From contig DASRWI010000034.1 of NCBI GenBank assembly GCA_035654655.1, forward strand, positions 11,191 to 75,190: DNA of 64,000 nt. Direction: 5' to 3'. Source of the DNA: DASRWI01 sp035654655 (GTDB lineage Bacteria > Bacteroidota > Ignavibacteria > Ignavibacteriales > Ignavibacteriaceae). Within the stretch, counting starts at the first letter, position 1. Every line of letters starts with the position of its first letter. Position numbers and translations under genes: made by a program. Positions 36,954-45,987 of this stretch are shown here, piece after piece. The notes under the pieces are model-generated. The model ran no database searches, was not told the origin of the DNA, and worked only from the letters and a program-made list of their open reading frames with translations.

Positions 36954-38408
36954 TTATTTTTTATTGAATTTTTGTCTTGCTAAAATTTCTATTGTTCTAA
37001 TTCTATCTTTATAAACATTATGAACATTTTGTCTGTCAATTGATAATGCTGCATCAGTGTTGCCTTCCCATCTGCGGCATACATAAAGAGGTTCATAGAT
37101 TCTGCCAATTTGGTATTCTCTCGATAAAGCCAGACCTAATGCATAATCTTCGCCATAGCTAACATTAGGAATTTTCAATTCTCTAAGTAGTGGAGTATAG
37201 AAAGCACGAGGAGCACCAAGTCCGTTTATTCTTAATGCATTGTTCCTGCCGTTATCTGGAGTCCATTCTTTGTGGTCAATTACTCCCGGAGGAATATCAT
37301 TCAATTGGAAATCAGTAAGCTTGTAGCTTCCGATAACCATTGCACATTTTTCTTTTTTAAAAGTATCAACAATTTTTTGAAGCGTATTCTCATCAATGTA
37401 AATATCATCGCTGTCCAACTGCGAAGCATACTTGCCGCAATATTTACTATGTGCAGCAACGTTCCAGCATCCGCCAATACCTAAATCATTTCTTTCAGGA
37501 ATAAGGTGGATAAGTCTGCTATCCTGTTCAGCTAATTTTTGAAGAACTTCAGTTGTACCATCAGTAGAAAAATTATCAACAACAATACAGTTGAATTTAA
37601 AATTTGTTTTTTGTTTTAAGATTGAAGCAACAGCATCACCAATTGTTTTAACTCTATTCTTAACAGGTATTATAACAGAAGCTTCAAATTCAAATCCATC
37701 TGCATTATCTTCAACATCTTTGAAAGATGGTTTTAAATAAGCACCAATTTCTTTAAGATGATGAGTGGCTGAAGCTTCCATTTCAATCTGGACATCTCTG
37801 TTTCTTGGATTCACATAATCAAATAACTTTTCACCTGATTTTCTTACATCAGTTTCAACAATTGAGTAAATAAATTCAGGTATTCTTAGAATTTCATAAT
37901 TACGGGAGATATTTAATCTAACATCATAAAGAGCAGCAAACTTGTAGTTCTCCTTCATTTCCTTAATAGCTTTTTTGAAAGCAGCTGCGTTAAAAAACAA
38001 AACAGGACCAAAATTAAAATCATCTCTGATGCTTCCTAATTGATAATCAATAACAGGATGTGGAGTTTTAATGTCATCCTTTGCATCATAGTAGTCAGAG
38101 TAAACCAAGCCTGCTCCGGTTGTATCTGCAAGGTTAAATAATCTTTCAACAGCAAACTGACCGAAGTCAATTAAGGTGTCATTGATAATAAAAAGAAGAT
38201 AATCAGTATTTAGATTTTCAGAAATCTTCTTAAAAGTATCCGCAGTAAATAATCCATCTATTTTAATAATGTTTTCACCGGTTTGAGAACCATCCTGAGA
38301 AAGGAGGAAGATTTTATCAACCAGGTTATTGTTCTTTAAGCCTTCAATAGTTTTAGAAGTAAAATCATTGCCGCTAAATGGTAAAAATACAGTTATCTTG
38401 TTGGACAT
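36954..38408 (-). CDS. Family 2 glycosyltransferase with degenerate N-terminal GT-A-like half
   Basis: 484 residues. The C-terminal half (about 225-450) is a clear GT2 domain: FEASVIIPVKNRVKTIGDAV, VVDNFSTDGTTEVL, the metal-binding DSDD and a GEDYALGLALSREYQIG acceptor region. The first about 215 residues look like a second Rossmann-like GT-A half (ITVFLPFSGNDF, DYLLFIINDTLIDFG, GLVYSDYYD) with no DxD triplet in its usual place, so it may be inactive or structural. No signal peptide or membrane helix, hence cytosolic. Upstream of the DUF4922 gene in the same operon; a shared role in building a sugar conjugate is plausible. Confidence 0.82.
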   Translation of the reverse strand: MSNKITVFLPFSGNDFTSKTIEGLKNNNLVDKIFLLSQDGSQTGENIIKIDGLFTADTFKKISENLNTDYLLFIINDTLIDFGQFAVERLFNLADTTGAGLVYSDYYDAKDDIKTPHPVIDYQLGSIRDDFNFGPVLFFNAAAFKKAIKEMKENYKFAALYDVRLNISRNYEILRIPEFIYSIVETDVRKSGEKLFDYVNPRNRDVQIEMEASATHHLKEIGAYLKPSFKDVEDNADGFEFEASVIIPVKNRVKTIGDAVASILKQKTNFKFNCIVVDNFSTDGTTEVLQKLAEQDSRLIHLIPERNDLGIGGCWNVAAHSKYCGKYASQLDSDDIYIDENTLQKIVDTFKKEKCAMVIGSYKLTDFQLNDIPPGVIDHKEWTPDNGRNNALRINGLGAPRAFYTPLLRELKIPNVSYGEDYALGLALSREYQIGRIYEPLYVCRRWEGNTDAALSIDRQNVHNVYKDRIRTIEILARQKFNKK

Positions 38409-38715
38409 TGTTTTTCCTTACGAAATAAATTTGAATAGTAAAATTATCAAACTTTAAGGAAGTTAAAAAGCTAAAAAGGGGATAATAATACTTATTAAGT
38501 TGTTTATTTTAATAAAATCATCTTCAATAAATTTAGATGCAAGTCTTTAACTTTTACAATATCTCTCCTATTGTTTATTTAACTTTTTTTTATAATATTA
38601 TTCTGACTATAAATTAATTTAAAAATTTCTTTATATGAATAGATTCCAAAACTAAGCAGATTAGTTTTTAATGGGTGAGGTATTCTTCTTAAATACAAAT
38701 ATTTGAAAGGGTTTT
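38409..38715 (+). other. Gene-free gap with divergent promoter region
   Basis: About 300 very A+T-rich bases between the divergent GT2 gene and the first T9SS cargo gene. It must hold both promoters, but I see no clear consensus box, hairpin or repeat. A GAAAGG stretch at 38703-38708 is a reasonable ribosome site for the ATG at 38716. Confidence 0.5.
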
Positions 38716-39948
38716 ATGAATAAATTAGTCATTCTAATAATGTTAAGTTTCTCCTTAAATACTTTTGCTCAAGAAATATTATTTCCTGAGACAGAAATAA
38801 TATTTCACACAAGAGGCGCCACAAATTCTACTGTTACTACTTTTGAAGTAAGACCATTACTTTATGATAATTTTTATCCAATGGCAATATATTCTCAAAA
38901 TAAATTTGATCGATGTAATTTGGATCTTAAATTATTGCCATTACAAAGTATTGATCTAACAGGAAACGTTTCTTGTCCATATTCTGGATTAGAGTACATC
39001 TTTGCTAATGAAGATTGGATCGGTGGGAGTTCTTGTACTAATGCTGAATATGGGCCATTTGGAAATTCGCTTTATGAAATAATAATAAAAGTAAATGGAG
39101 TTAATAAATTTAGATTTTTATTAGATACTAGACATAATAGTTTACCAAATGGCTGTTCAAACAATTGTAATGGGAATGATATTTCAATTGTTTATAATGT
39201 AAATATAAATACAGTAGGACATATTGATGGCTTTTGGGATGGAATTAGCAAACTTGATGTAATCAATAATAATGGCTATTACACTTGGGGTGAAATTAGA
39301 AACAATTGTTCATCAAGTTTCAGTGATTTTAATAAATTAAATATGCCGATTTTAGAAGAACCTACTCTTCAAGGTGTTTCTCCCCTACTTAGTTGGATAA
39401 AACCTCAAAACATAAATAATAATGCTTTTGATTTTTATGAACTTCAAAGATCAGTAAATAATGGAAATTTTATAACAATATTTACATCAACAGACATAAA
39501 TACTACTTCTTTTTGGGATCAAGATATCTTTTGGAATCCTAATCTAAATGCAACAAAAATAATATATAGACTTTTTGCGATTTTTAATTCAAATTATCAA
39601 GATATGATAATTGATGTATCAAATTATAAAGAAATAAATACAAGTAGAGACTATATTTGTAAGCACCAAAATTTTTCTGGGAAATATTATTTTAATCTAA
39701 GCAAAAACTATCCTAATCCATTTAATCCAACTACTAAGATAAATTTTCAAATTCCTGAGGATGGAATTGTTGAGTTAAAAGTTTATGATATAAATGGGAA
39801 TGAATTAAAAATATTGTTAAATGAATTTATTTCAGCTGGAGAATACACCTTAGATTTTAATGCAACTGATTTACCAAGTGGAATTTATTTCTATAGAATA
39901 AAATATAAAGAGTATGTTGAAACTAGGCAAATGGTATTATTAAAATGA
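38716..39948 (+). CDS. Secreted protein of unknown function with type A T9SS sorting domain
   Basis: 410 residues with signal peptide 1-18 (ending TFAQ). The first about 320 residues are beta-rich, with several Cys (CSNNCNG, SSCTNAEY) and no recognised domain; a fibronectin-like stretch (about 210-315) precedes the sorting domain. The final about 80 residues are a standard type A domain: NYPNPFNPTTKINFQI, VYDINGNELKIL, SAGEYTLDFNATDLPSG, IYFYRIK, ending MVLLK. It is thus exported by T9SS and cell-surface attached or released. Its stop overlaps the next gene's start by four bases (ATGA), so the two cargo proteins are translationally coupled. Confidence 0.85.
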   Translation: MNKLVILIMLSFSLNTFAQEILFPETEIIFHTRGATNSTVTTFEVRPLLYDNFYPMAIYSQNKFDRCNLDLKLLPLQSIDLTGNVSCPYSGLEYIFANEDWIGGSSCTNAEYGPFGNSLYEIIIKVNGVNKFRFLLDTRHNSLPNGCSNNCNGNDISIVYNVNINTVGHIDGFWDGISKLDVINNNGYYTWGEIRNNCSSSFSDFNKLNMPILEEPTLQGVSPLLSWIKPQNINNNAFDFYELQRSVNNGNFITIFTSTDINTTSFWDQDIFWNPNLNATKIIYRLFAIFNSNYQDMIIDVSNYKEINTSRDYICKHQNFSGKYYFNLSKNYPNPFNPTTKINFQIPEDGIVELKVYDINGNELKILLNEFISAGEYTLDFNATDLPSGIYFYRIKYKEYVETRQMVLLK

Positions 39949-41399
39949 AAATTTTTTTACTTTCATTATTTTTAAATCTATCTCTCTTTGGTCAAGTTTT
40001 CACAAAATTTTATTCCAATGATTTAACTGATGGAGATAACTTTGGAGATAGAGTATCAATCAATAATTACAATATTGCCATTAATTCACCTTATGATAAA
40101 CCATGTGGTTCTATTTACATTTATTTTTTAAAAAATAATATTCTTCATTTTAGACAAAAAGTAATTCCTGATACAATTATTAACGGATATTTTTTTGGTT
40201 CACCATTACTCCTTTCTGACTCTTTATTGTTTGTAAGTACAGATGGGGATCTTTTAATTTACAAAAATTCTGATTCATTATATAAAATAATAAAAAAAAT
40301 ATCTGGCTCAGCTCTTGATGACTTTTCAAGACCTGTTGCAGAATATAAGAAGGATTTATTAATAGGCGCTCCTAAGAGTGGAGAGTTTGATCAAGGAGCT
40401 GTTTACTATTATAAGAATATTAATGATTCTGATTGGGTATTAAATCAAAAATTGGAGCCAAGCATTCTCGAAGAACATTCTCAATTTGGAAATACCATCG
40501 ATTTTGATAGTTCTTTTGCAGTAATTTCAGCACCACTCTATGGATATATAAGTGGTCCTTTTAGAGGTATGGTATTTTTATATGAAAAATCAGATAGTGG
40601 ATGGATTGAAAAGCAACGTATATATTCCCCTGACTCTGCTTATAATCAATTATTTGGAAGAGATCTCCAAATTGATAACAGAAGAATAGCCATTGGTGCG
40701 ACTGGAAATCCCTTAGAAAATTATTTTATAGGTAGGATTTATATATATGCTATTAATGATTCAGGTTTTGCAATTTTGGAAGATTCCATATATGCTTCTG
40801 ATAATTTTAATGGAAATTATTTCGGGTTTTCTTTCAAACTTAAGGGTGATAGCTTGTTTGTTGGAGCTAATGGTAATGAATTAATTAAATCTAAAAATTC
40901 TTTGAGTAGAAAATGGGCTTATCTTTTTGTCAAAGGAAAATTAGGATGGGAAGAAAAATTAAAATTTGGTCCAACTAACCAAAATTCGTATAATGGTTTT
41001 GGTTACCAAGTGGATTTTGACAATGGAAATTTTATAGTTGGTTCTCCATTTGATAGTGATAATAAGTTGTATGGAGGAGCAGTATACTTATTTCAGCCTA
41101 ATATAACTTCAATTAAAGATGAAAATAAAATAATAAATATTTTTGATATACAGCAAAACTATCCTAATCCATTTAACCCTACCACAACAATAAGTTATTC
41201 CTTATCTAAAAGTGGATCTACTACACTTAAGGTATTTGATATTCTTGGTCGTGAAATTATTACTTTAGTAAATGAGGAAAAACCAGCAGGAAGTTATACT
41301 GTGGAATTTAATGCTTCTAATCTTTCATCAGGTATTTACTTCTATAGTTTAACATCAGGTAGTTTTACTATGAATAAGAAAATGATTTTGATGAAGTAA
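39945..41399 (+). CDS. Secreted FG-GAP-like beta-propeller protein with type A T9SS sorting domain
   Basis: 484 residues. Signal peptide 1-16. The body consists of about six to seven FG-GAP-like blades of 50-60 residues, each with a variant of DxFG...V....IAIGAP and a following strand (GDNFGDRVSINNYNIAINSP, HSQFGNTIDFDSSFAVISAP, NGFGYQVDFDNGNFIVGSP). Asp-rich loops suggest calcium binding as in integrin alpha propellers. The C-terminal sorting domain starts with NYPNPFNPTTTISYSL and ends MNKKMILMK. Coupled to the previous cargo gene, suggesting the two proteins act together at the surface. A bidirectional terminator follows. Confidence 0.85.
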   Translation: MKIFLLSLFLNLSLFGQVFTKFYSNDLTDGDNFGDRVSINNYNIAINSPYDKPCGSIYIYFLKNNILHFRQKVIPDTIINGYFFGSPLLLSDSLLFVSTDGDLLIYKNSDSLYKIIKKISGSALDDFSRPVAEYKKDLLIGAPKSGEFDQGAVYYYKNINDSDWVLNQKLEPSILEEHSQFGNTIDFDSSFAVISAPLYGYISGPFRGMVFLYEKSDSGWIEKQRIYSPDSAYNQLFGRDLQIDNRRIAIGATGNPLENYFIGRIYIYAINDSGFAILEDSIYASDNFNGNYFGFSFKLKGDSLFVGANGNELIKSKNSLSRKWAYLFVKGKLGWEEKLKFGPTNQNSYNGFGYQVDFDNGNFIVGSPFDSDNKLYGGAVYLFQPNITSIKDENKIINIFDIQQNYPNPFNPTTTISYSLSKSGSTTLKVFDILGREIITLVNEEKPAGSYTVEFNASNLSSGIYFYSLTSGSFTMNKKMILMK

Positions 41400-41410
41400 A
41401 CCTAAAACAA

Positions 41411-41438
41411 TAAGAGGCTGCCAATTGGCAGCCTCTTA
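41411..41438. terminator. Bidirectional terminator, perfect 28-base palindrome
   Basis: Twelve-base arms (taagaggctgcc and its complement) over a central aatt make a perfect palindrome between the convergent T9SS cargo gene and the lipoprotein gene. T-rich sequence follows on both strands. Confidence 0.85.
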
Positions 41439-41448
41439 GTTTAAATTC

Positions 41449-41868
41449 TTACTTTACTGTTGTTTTTTGTTCAGCTAACATTTTGTAGCCGGTATTATCA
41501 GTAACAAGAAAATCATAATCTCCGTTATCAAGATTCGCAATGTTCGTTGTTACGTGAATTTTGCAGAGGCAATCGCCAGCAGTGCTGCCGGTTTTGTTCA
41601 ATTTTAATCTAACTTCTTTACTTTTTTGATCAACATTAAAACCGATTTTAGCATCACAGGTGGTGTTAACATCCATTTCAGCATAAACCATATCACCCTG
41701 CTGAACTACTCTGAAGTTTTCTACTGTTTCACCAAGGAATTTATTGTTTGTATTTTTTGTTTGATTTGTGCAAGGTGCCTGCTGTACGTTTTGTGTTTCA
41801 ACATTTTTTGAACCGGAACAAGCAGCAAATAAGCATGCACTAAGGAATAGTATAGAAAGATAACGCAT
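41449..41868 (-). CDS. Small lipoprotein of unknown function
   Basis: 139 residues with a lipoprotein signal (LFAAC, Cys16) followed by a Gln/Asn/Thr-rich linker and a compact beta-rich domain (about 45-137) containing three Cys (TTCDAKIGF, GDCLCKIH). Family not recognised. It lies 43 bases downstream of the GT4 gene on the same strand and could be the last gene of the SpoIID-GT4 transcript, although the gap is larger than others in the operon. Confidence 0.75.
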   Translation of the reverse strand: MRYLSILFLSACLFAACSGSKNVETQNVQQAPCTNQTKNTNNKFLGETVENFRVVQQGDMVYAEMDVNTTCDAKIGFNVDQKSKEVRLKLNKTGSTAGDCLCKIHVTTNIANLDNGDYDFLVTDNTGYKMLAEQKTTVK

Positions 41869-41910
41869 TTTTCCTCCGAATTTAATAATTAAAAATAAAA
41901 ATTAAGAAAA

Positions 41911-43017
41911 TTAAACTAATGATTTATAAACATTTATCACTTTATCAGTTAAAATATTTATATCGAAAAATTTTAATGCTCTTAATCTTGAATGTTCACT
42001 AAATGAATTTCTTAATTCTTTGTTTTTTACAAGAACTTCAATTTTCTCTGCTAAATCTAATGAATTTTTTGTTTTAAACAATAAAGATGTTTCTCCATCA
42101 ATTGCAATATCTAAAACTCCTTCTTCATCAGAACAAACAGAAGGAACTCCCATTGCCAGTGCTTCAGCAAGAGCAATTCCGAATGCTTCTGAATGAGAAG
42201 GGAATACGAAGATATCCATCGCTGATAAAACATTCGGTGTATCACTCCTAAATCCTGCAAAATTAATATTAATTAATTCTTTTTCGATAGCTAATTTCTT
42301 AATCTTATTTGCATACTCATCTTCACCTCTGCTGGCTTCTCCAACAATGACGAATTTTAAGTTCTTATATTTATCTGATAATATCTTTGCAGCCTCAATA
42401 AATTCTTCGTGACCTTTACCGGGACTGAATCTCGCCATCATTCCAATAAGCAGTTCATCTTCTCCAACTTCAAATTCATCTCTGACTTTTTTTCTGTTTG
42501 CTTTTTCAGGATTAAATCTGCTTACATCAATTCCATTATGCAAAAGTTCAACCTTATCTACACTAACAGGACAGGTATCAAGTACATTCTTTTTCACAGC
42601 ATTACTAATTGCAAAAATTTTAGTAACTCTATTATATAATGTTTTATGAATTACATCTTTCTTCACAATGAAAGAATTTAATTGTTTTGTTAGGAACAAT
42701 GGTATTTTACTATTAAGCAGATTAAGAGCAGGAACGATAATCCATAAATCTTTTGATGCCTGAGTATGGATTAAATCGAACTTACCATTTTTGATTACTG
42801 ATGCAGTGCTTAAAATACTAATAGGATGAAAGTAGCCGACATTATTTATTGTATGAATTATTATACCGAGGTTATTTGCTTCAATATGAATGCGCGATTC
42901 ATTGATACATAAAAGCTCAACGGAAATATTATTCTTTAACAACTGCTGCACAGCAGTTAAAGTGAACATTTCCATTCCACCCCAGCTTTTAGATAAACAG
43001 GAATAAAGAACTTTCAT
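41911..43017 (-). CDS. Family 4 glycosyltransferase
   Basis: 368 residues, GT-B fold. N-terminal acceptor half with the glycine-rich KSWGGMEMFTLT; C-terminal donor half with MARFSPGKGHEEFIEAAKIL and the GT4 signature SHSEAFGIALAEALAMGVPSV containing the E-x7-E pattern. No membrane helix. The ATG overlaps the stop of the upstream SpoIID gene by one base (TGATG), indicating a tight operon. It probably transfers a sugar from a nucleotide donor to a lipid- or peptidoglycan-linked acceptor; specificity cannot be read. Confidence 0.88.
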   Translation of the reverse strand: MKVLYSCLSKSWGGMEMFTLTAVQQLLKNNISVELLCINESRIHIEANNLGIIIHTINNVGYFHPISILSTASVIKNGKFDLIHTQASKDLWIIVPALNLLNSKIPLFLTKQLNSFIVKKDVIHKTLYNRVTKIFAISNAVKKNVLDTCPVSVDKVELLHNGIDVSRFNPEKANRKKVRDEFEVGEDELLIGMMARFSPGKGHEEFIEAAKILSDKYKNLKFVIVGEASRGEDEYANKIKKLAIEKELININFAGFRSDTPNVLSAMDIFVFPSHSEAFGIALAEALAMGVPSVCSDEEGVLDIAIDGETSLLFKTKNSLDLAEKIEVLVKNKELRNSFSEHSRLRALKFFDINILTDKVINVYKSLV

Positions 43018-44369
43018 CAGTAAATTTTCTTAATGGTTGCATTGGTAAAATAATGAAGTAGGATTTCATCAAACATAGAACCTTTGGAAGCCATAACTGC
43101 TGCTCCGATTTGACATAATCCAACTCCATGTCCCCATCCACCGCCATAAAGAACAAACTTTTGAGGAATTCCATCAACAATATTTTGTTTTTCAACAGTA
43201 AACGCTGAGCTATATAAATGAGATTCAGATAAAGTCCTTCTAATCTCCAGTTCTTTTCCGATGATTAAGGTTTTCTTAGTTCCAACAATTTTTAATCTAA
43301 CTAATCTTGAAGATAAACCTCTTTCAACAGGTTCAAGGTCTACTATTTCACCAAAATCAATTCCGCTTTTTCTTTTAATTAAATCAGAAATTTGTTCTTG
43401 AGTGTATTCAACTTTCCATCTATAGAAGTCTGTTGTTTCCTGGTCGTAATCTAAAAGAACCTGAGAAAGAATTTTAGGGTCTTTTGTATTACAGAAAGCA
43501 GATGGATTTCCTTTAATCCATTTTACTGCATTAGATTCATTTGTAAAATCAAGATTGTAGCCTTCAGGTTCAAACTTATAATCAATAATAGAAGATAAAT
43601 ATTCAAGTTTTATTGGTTCCCAAACATTTTCAAATGATTCAGAAACTCCGCCGCAGGATTTTGAATATCTGGTATCGCAAATTTCACTATCATTTATAAG
43701 TACTATCCCTTTGGTTTGTTCGATTGCCTGTACTGCGACATCAGTATAAATTTTTGTTATACCCTGATACCTTTGACAATGGTCGTCTGCACATACATCA
43801 AAGTTTTTATGGTCTTCTCTTCCGTACCATTTAATATGTTCAGTATCAGTAATAAAAGAAGTCTGTGTCTTTTCGTTTTTCTTTTTTAGAGACTTTGATT
43901 TTTCTATCTGAGCTAATAACCAGCTTCTTGAAACAATAGCGTGAGCTTTTAATGCCTGAAGACTGCTTTTAGCACTCATCTCAGATGAAATAACACTAAC
44001 CAGATATTTTTCTATAGGCAAAATATTTATTGCTGTAACTTCATCACCTTCAACAATAATTTTGAGCGAGCCGGTAAATCTTTGCTTTTCTTTTCTCTCC
44101 CAGTGAAACTTAACACCTATAACAACATCACGAATTAAGAATGATTCAGAGGATGGATCATTTGGTACAAAAACAATTTCCTTAACAGTGTCAATTACTT
44201 CATCATCTTTTTTTAATAAAATCTTTTTATCTGAAAATTCTACTGTAAATCTGCCGCTAAAGGTATTTTGGGATAGAGTTGATTTAAAATCACCATAAAG
44301 TTCAAAGCTTATCTTTTTATCTGTTAATATGCCGACATTAATTAGGGGTTCTTTTTTGATTGTTATCAT
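43017..44369 (-). CDS. SpoIID/LytB-domain protein without signal peptide
   Basis: 450 residues. The SpoIID domain is clear: LPIEKYLVSVISSEMSAKSSLQALKAHAIVSRSWLL-type block (about 112-150), CADDHCQRYQG, YSKSCGGVSESFENVW and the C-terminal GGGWGHGVGLCQIGA. SpoIID proteins are peptidoglycan lytic transglycosylases in Firmicutes. Here no signal peptide is visible: the chain begins with an Asp/Lys-rich beta domain (about 8-110), as I recall for Bacteroides homologues, so its site of action is puzzling. It heads an operon with a GT4 gene. Confidence 0.87.
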   Translation of the reverse strand: MITIKKEPLINVGILTDKKISFELYGDFKSTLSQNTFSGRFTVEFSDKKILLKKDDEVIDTVKEIVFVPNDPSSESFLIRDVVIGVKFHWERKEKQRFTGSLKIIVEGDEVTAINILPIEKYLVSVISSEMSAKSSLQALKAHAIVSRSWLLAQIEKSKSLKKKNEKTQTSFITDTEHIKWYGREDHKNFDVCADDHCQRYQGITKIYTDVAVQAIEQTKGIVLINDSEICDTRYSKSCGGVSESFENVWEPIKLEYLSSIIDYKFEPEGYNLDFTNESNAVKWIKGNPSAFCNTKDPKILSQVLLDYDQETTDFYRWKVEYTQEQISDLIKRKSGIDFGEIVDLEPVERGLSSRLVRLKIVGTKKTLIIGKELEIRRTLSESHLYSSAFTVEKQNIVDGIPQKFVLYGGGWGHGVGLCQIGAAVMASKGSMFDEILLHYFTNATIKKIY

Positions 44370-44405
44370 GCGTTTACTGATAATTTTCTTATTAAATAAT
44401 ATTTA

Positions 44406-44413
44406 TAAATTTG
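44406..44413 (+). promoter_or_regulatory. Possible -7 promoter element of the arginase operon
   Basis: TAAATTTG matches the Bacteroidota TAnnTTTG consensus and lies 55 bases before the arginase ATG. No TTG stands at the expected -33 distance, so support is weak. Confidence 0.3.
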
Positions 44414-44467
44414 CTATTTCAAAAGTAAACAGTAATTCTATAATTAAGAAATTAAAAATCAGGTATT

Positions 44468-45391
44468 ATGATTAATAAAGATTTAAAAACAGTTGAAATT
44501 ATCGGTTTTCCAATGGATTTAGGTGCGGACAGAAGAGGTGTAGATATGGGTCCTTCTGCCTTACGAATTGCTGAATTGCAAACAAAACTTGAGAAACTTG
44601 GATATGATGTGATAGATAAAGGGGATATTTTTGTTGAGATTAAGGAAAAACAAAAAATTGAAAATCCAAAACTGAAATACTTGAATGAAATAATAAGAAC
44701 TAGTCTTGAACTTGCCAAAAAAGTAGAACTGGCTTTAGATGCGAATCATTTTCCTTTATGCATTGGGGGAGACCATTCAATGGGTTTGGGAACAATTGCA
44801 GGGATTGCATCTTACTGCAAAAAGAAAGATTTAGACCTTGGAGTAATATGGATTGATGCACACGCTGATATGAATACTGATACAACAACTCCTTCAGGTA
44901 ATATTCACGGGATGCCTTTGGCTGCTTCCTTGGGATTGGGTAATCCGGAGTTAGTTAATTTCCTTGGATTTGCTCCAAAAGTAAAACCTGAAAATTGCAC
45001 AATAATCGGATTACGAAGCATTGATGATGATGAAAAGGAAAATATAAAAAAACTGAACCTTAATGTTTACACAATGAGTGATATAGATAGACTTGGTATT
45101 CACAGAATTATCACTAAAGTGTTAAAACAGTTTAATAAAAAAGTTGACCATATACACGTGAGTTTTGATTTGGATAGCGTTGATCCTTCTGTTGCGCCCG
45201 GAGTTGGTACTCCTGTTCAAGGTGGACTTAGTTACAGGGAAGCACATTCTTTAATGGAATCAATTGCTGAATGCGGATGCATGTCATCACTTGAAATTTC
45301 TGAAGTTAATCCTATTCTTGATAATAAAAATGCCAGTGCAATTTTTGCAGCTGACCTTGCTGCTTCCAGTATGGGACAAAGAATTATATAA
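44468..45391 (+). CDS. rocF: Arginase
   Basis: 307 residues of the ureohydrolase family, converting arginine to ornithine and urea with two Mn ions. Metal-binding motifs are complete: GGDHSMGLG (about 99-107), DAHADMNT (about 130-137) and SFDLDSVDPS (about 235-244). Arginase-type features include MDLGADRRGVDMGPSALR at the N-terminus and the substrate-loop GNIHGMPLA. Length is that of bacterial arginases (RocF) rather than agmatinases. Three bases downstream begins a small membrane-protein gene. No urease or ornithine genes are in the window. Confidence 0.94.
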   Translation: MINKDLKTVEIIGFPMDLGADRRGVDMGPSALRIAELQTKLEKLGYDVIDKGDIFVEIKEKQKIENPKLKYLNEIIRTSLELAKKVELALDANHFPLCIGGDHSMGLGTIAGIASYCKKKDLDLGVIWIDAHADMNTDTTTPSGNIHGMPLAASLGLGNPELVNFLGFAPKVKPENCTIIGLRSIDDDEKENIKKLNLNVYTMSDIDRLGIHRIITKVLKQFNKKVDHIHVSFDLDSVDPSVAPGVGTPVQGGLSYREAHSLMESIAECGCMSSLEISEVNPILDNKNASAIFAADLAASSMGQRII

Positions 45392-45394
45392 TAT

Positions 45395-45922
45395 ATGAAT
45401 AAACTAAGAGCGGTCATTTTAATCTTACTACTTTTTGTACTTATAAGGTTCATTACGGTTAATGTATTTGAACTGGATTTTTCTTTAGTCTTTTCTTACT
45501 TATTGATGACCATAGGAATCTTAAGTGTATTTTTTATATTTGGTAAGAATAAAAAGTTTTTGCTCTTTGTTTTTTCAAGTACTTTTTTAATTGGAGTTGT
45601 GTTATTAGTAGATTATATGTTCGAATTTACTAATCCAGGTAAACTATTATTACCTGCATCTTTATTTATCCCATCCATAAACTTTCTCATAATATTTATT
45701 GAAGATACTGATAATAAATTATTTTTATGGCTATCATTTTTACTTTTCATTTCAGGATTTATAGTTTCCATCTTTTTAGGTTCAATTAAACTTGAAACTT
45801 TTTTGCAATCATTAAGTGAAATAATTAAGAGCTACTGGTTGTTTATAGTTCTAATGCTGATGGTTTTATTAGTTCTTTATATTTTCGATAAAAATAGTGA
45901 GCAGCAAAAACATAACATATAG
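45395..45922 (+). CDS. Polytopic membrane protein of unknown function
   Basis: 175 residues, almost entirely hydrophobic, with six predicted helices (about 6-24, 28-47, 54-70, 80-100, 108-128 and 145-165) and a polar, Gln/Lys-rich tail. No recognised motif. It starts three bases after the arginase stop, so it is co-transcribed; a role in transport of an arginase substrate or product is possible, but the size is small for a transporter. A terminator overlaps its stop codon. Confidence 0.7.
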   Translation: MNKLRAVILILLLFVLIRFITVNVFELDFSLVFSYLLMTIGILSVFFIFGKNKKFLLFVFSSTFLIGVVLLVDYMFEFTNPGKLLLPASLFIPSINFLIIFIEDTDNKLFLWLSFLLFISGFIVSIFLGSIKLETFLQSLSEIIKSYWLFIVLMLMVLLVLYIFDKNSEQQKHNI

Positions 45923-45950
45923 CAAATGTTTTAACTTAATTTGCTATTTT
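45919..45950 (+). terminator. Terminator of the arginase operon
   Basis: atagcaaat (45919-45927) pairs with atttgctat (45939-45947) over an 11-base loop, followed by TTTT. The stem begins inside the stop codon of the membrane-protein gene. Confidence 0.7.
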
Positions 45951-45987
45951 AATCCTGGAAAATTTTAAACAAAAAATTATTAATATA

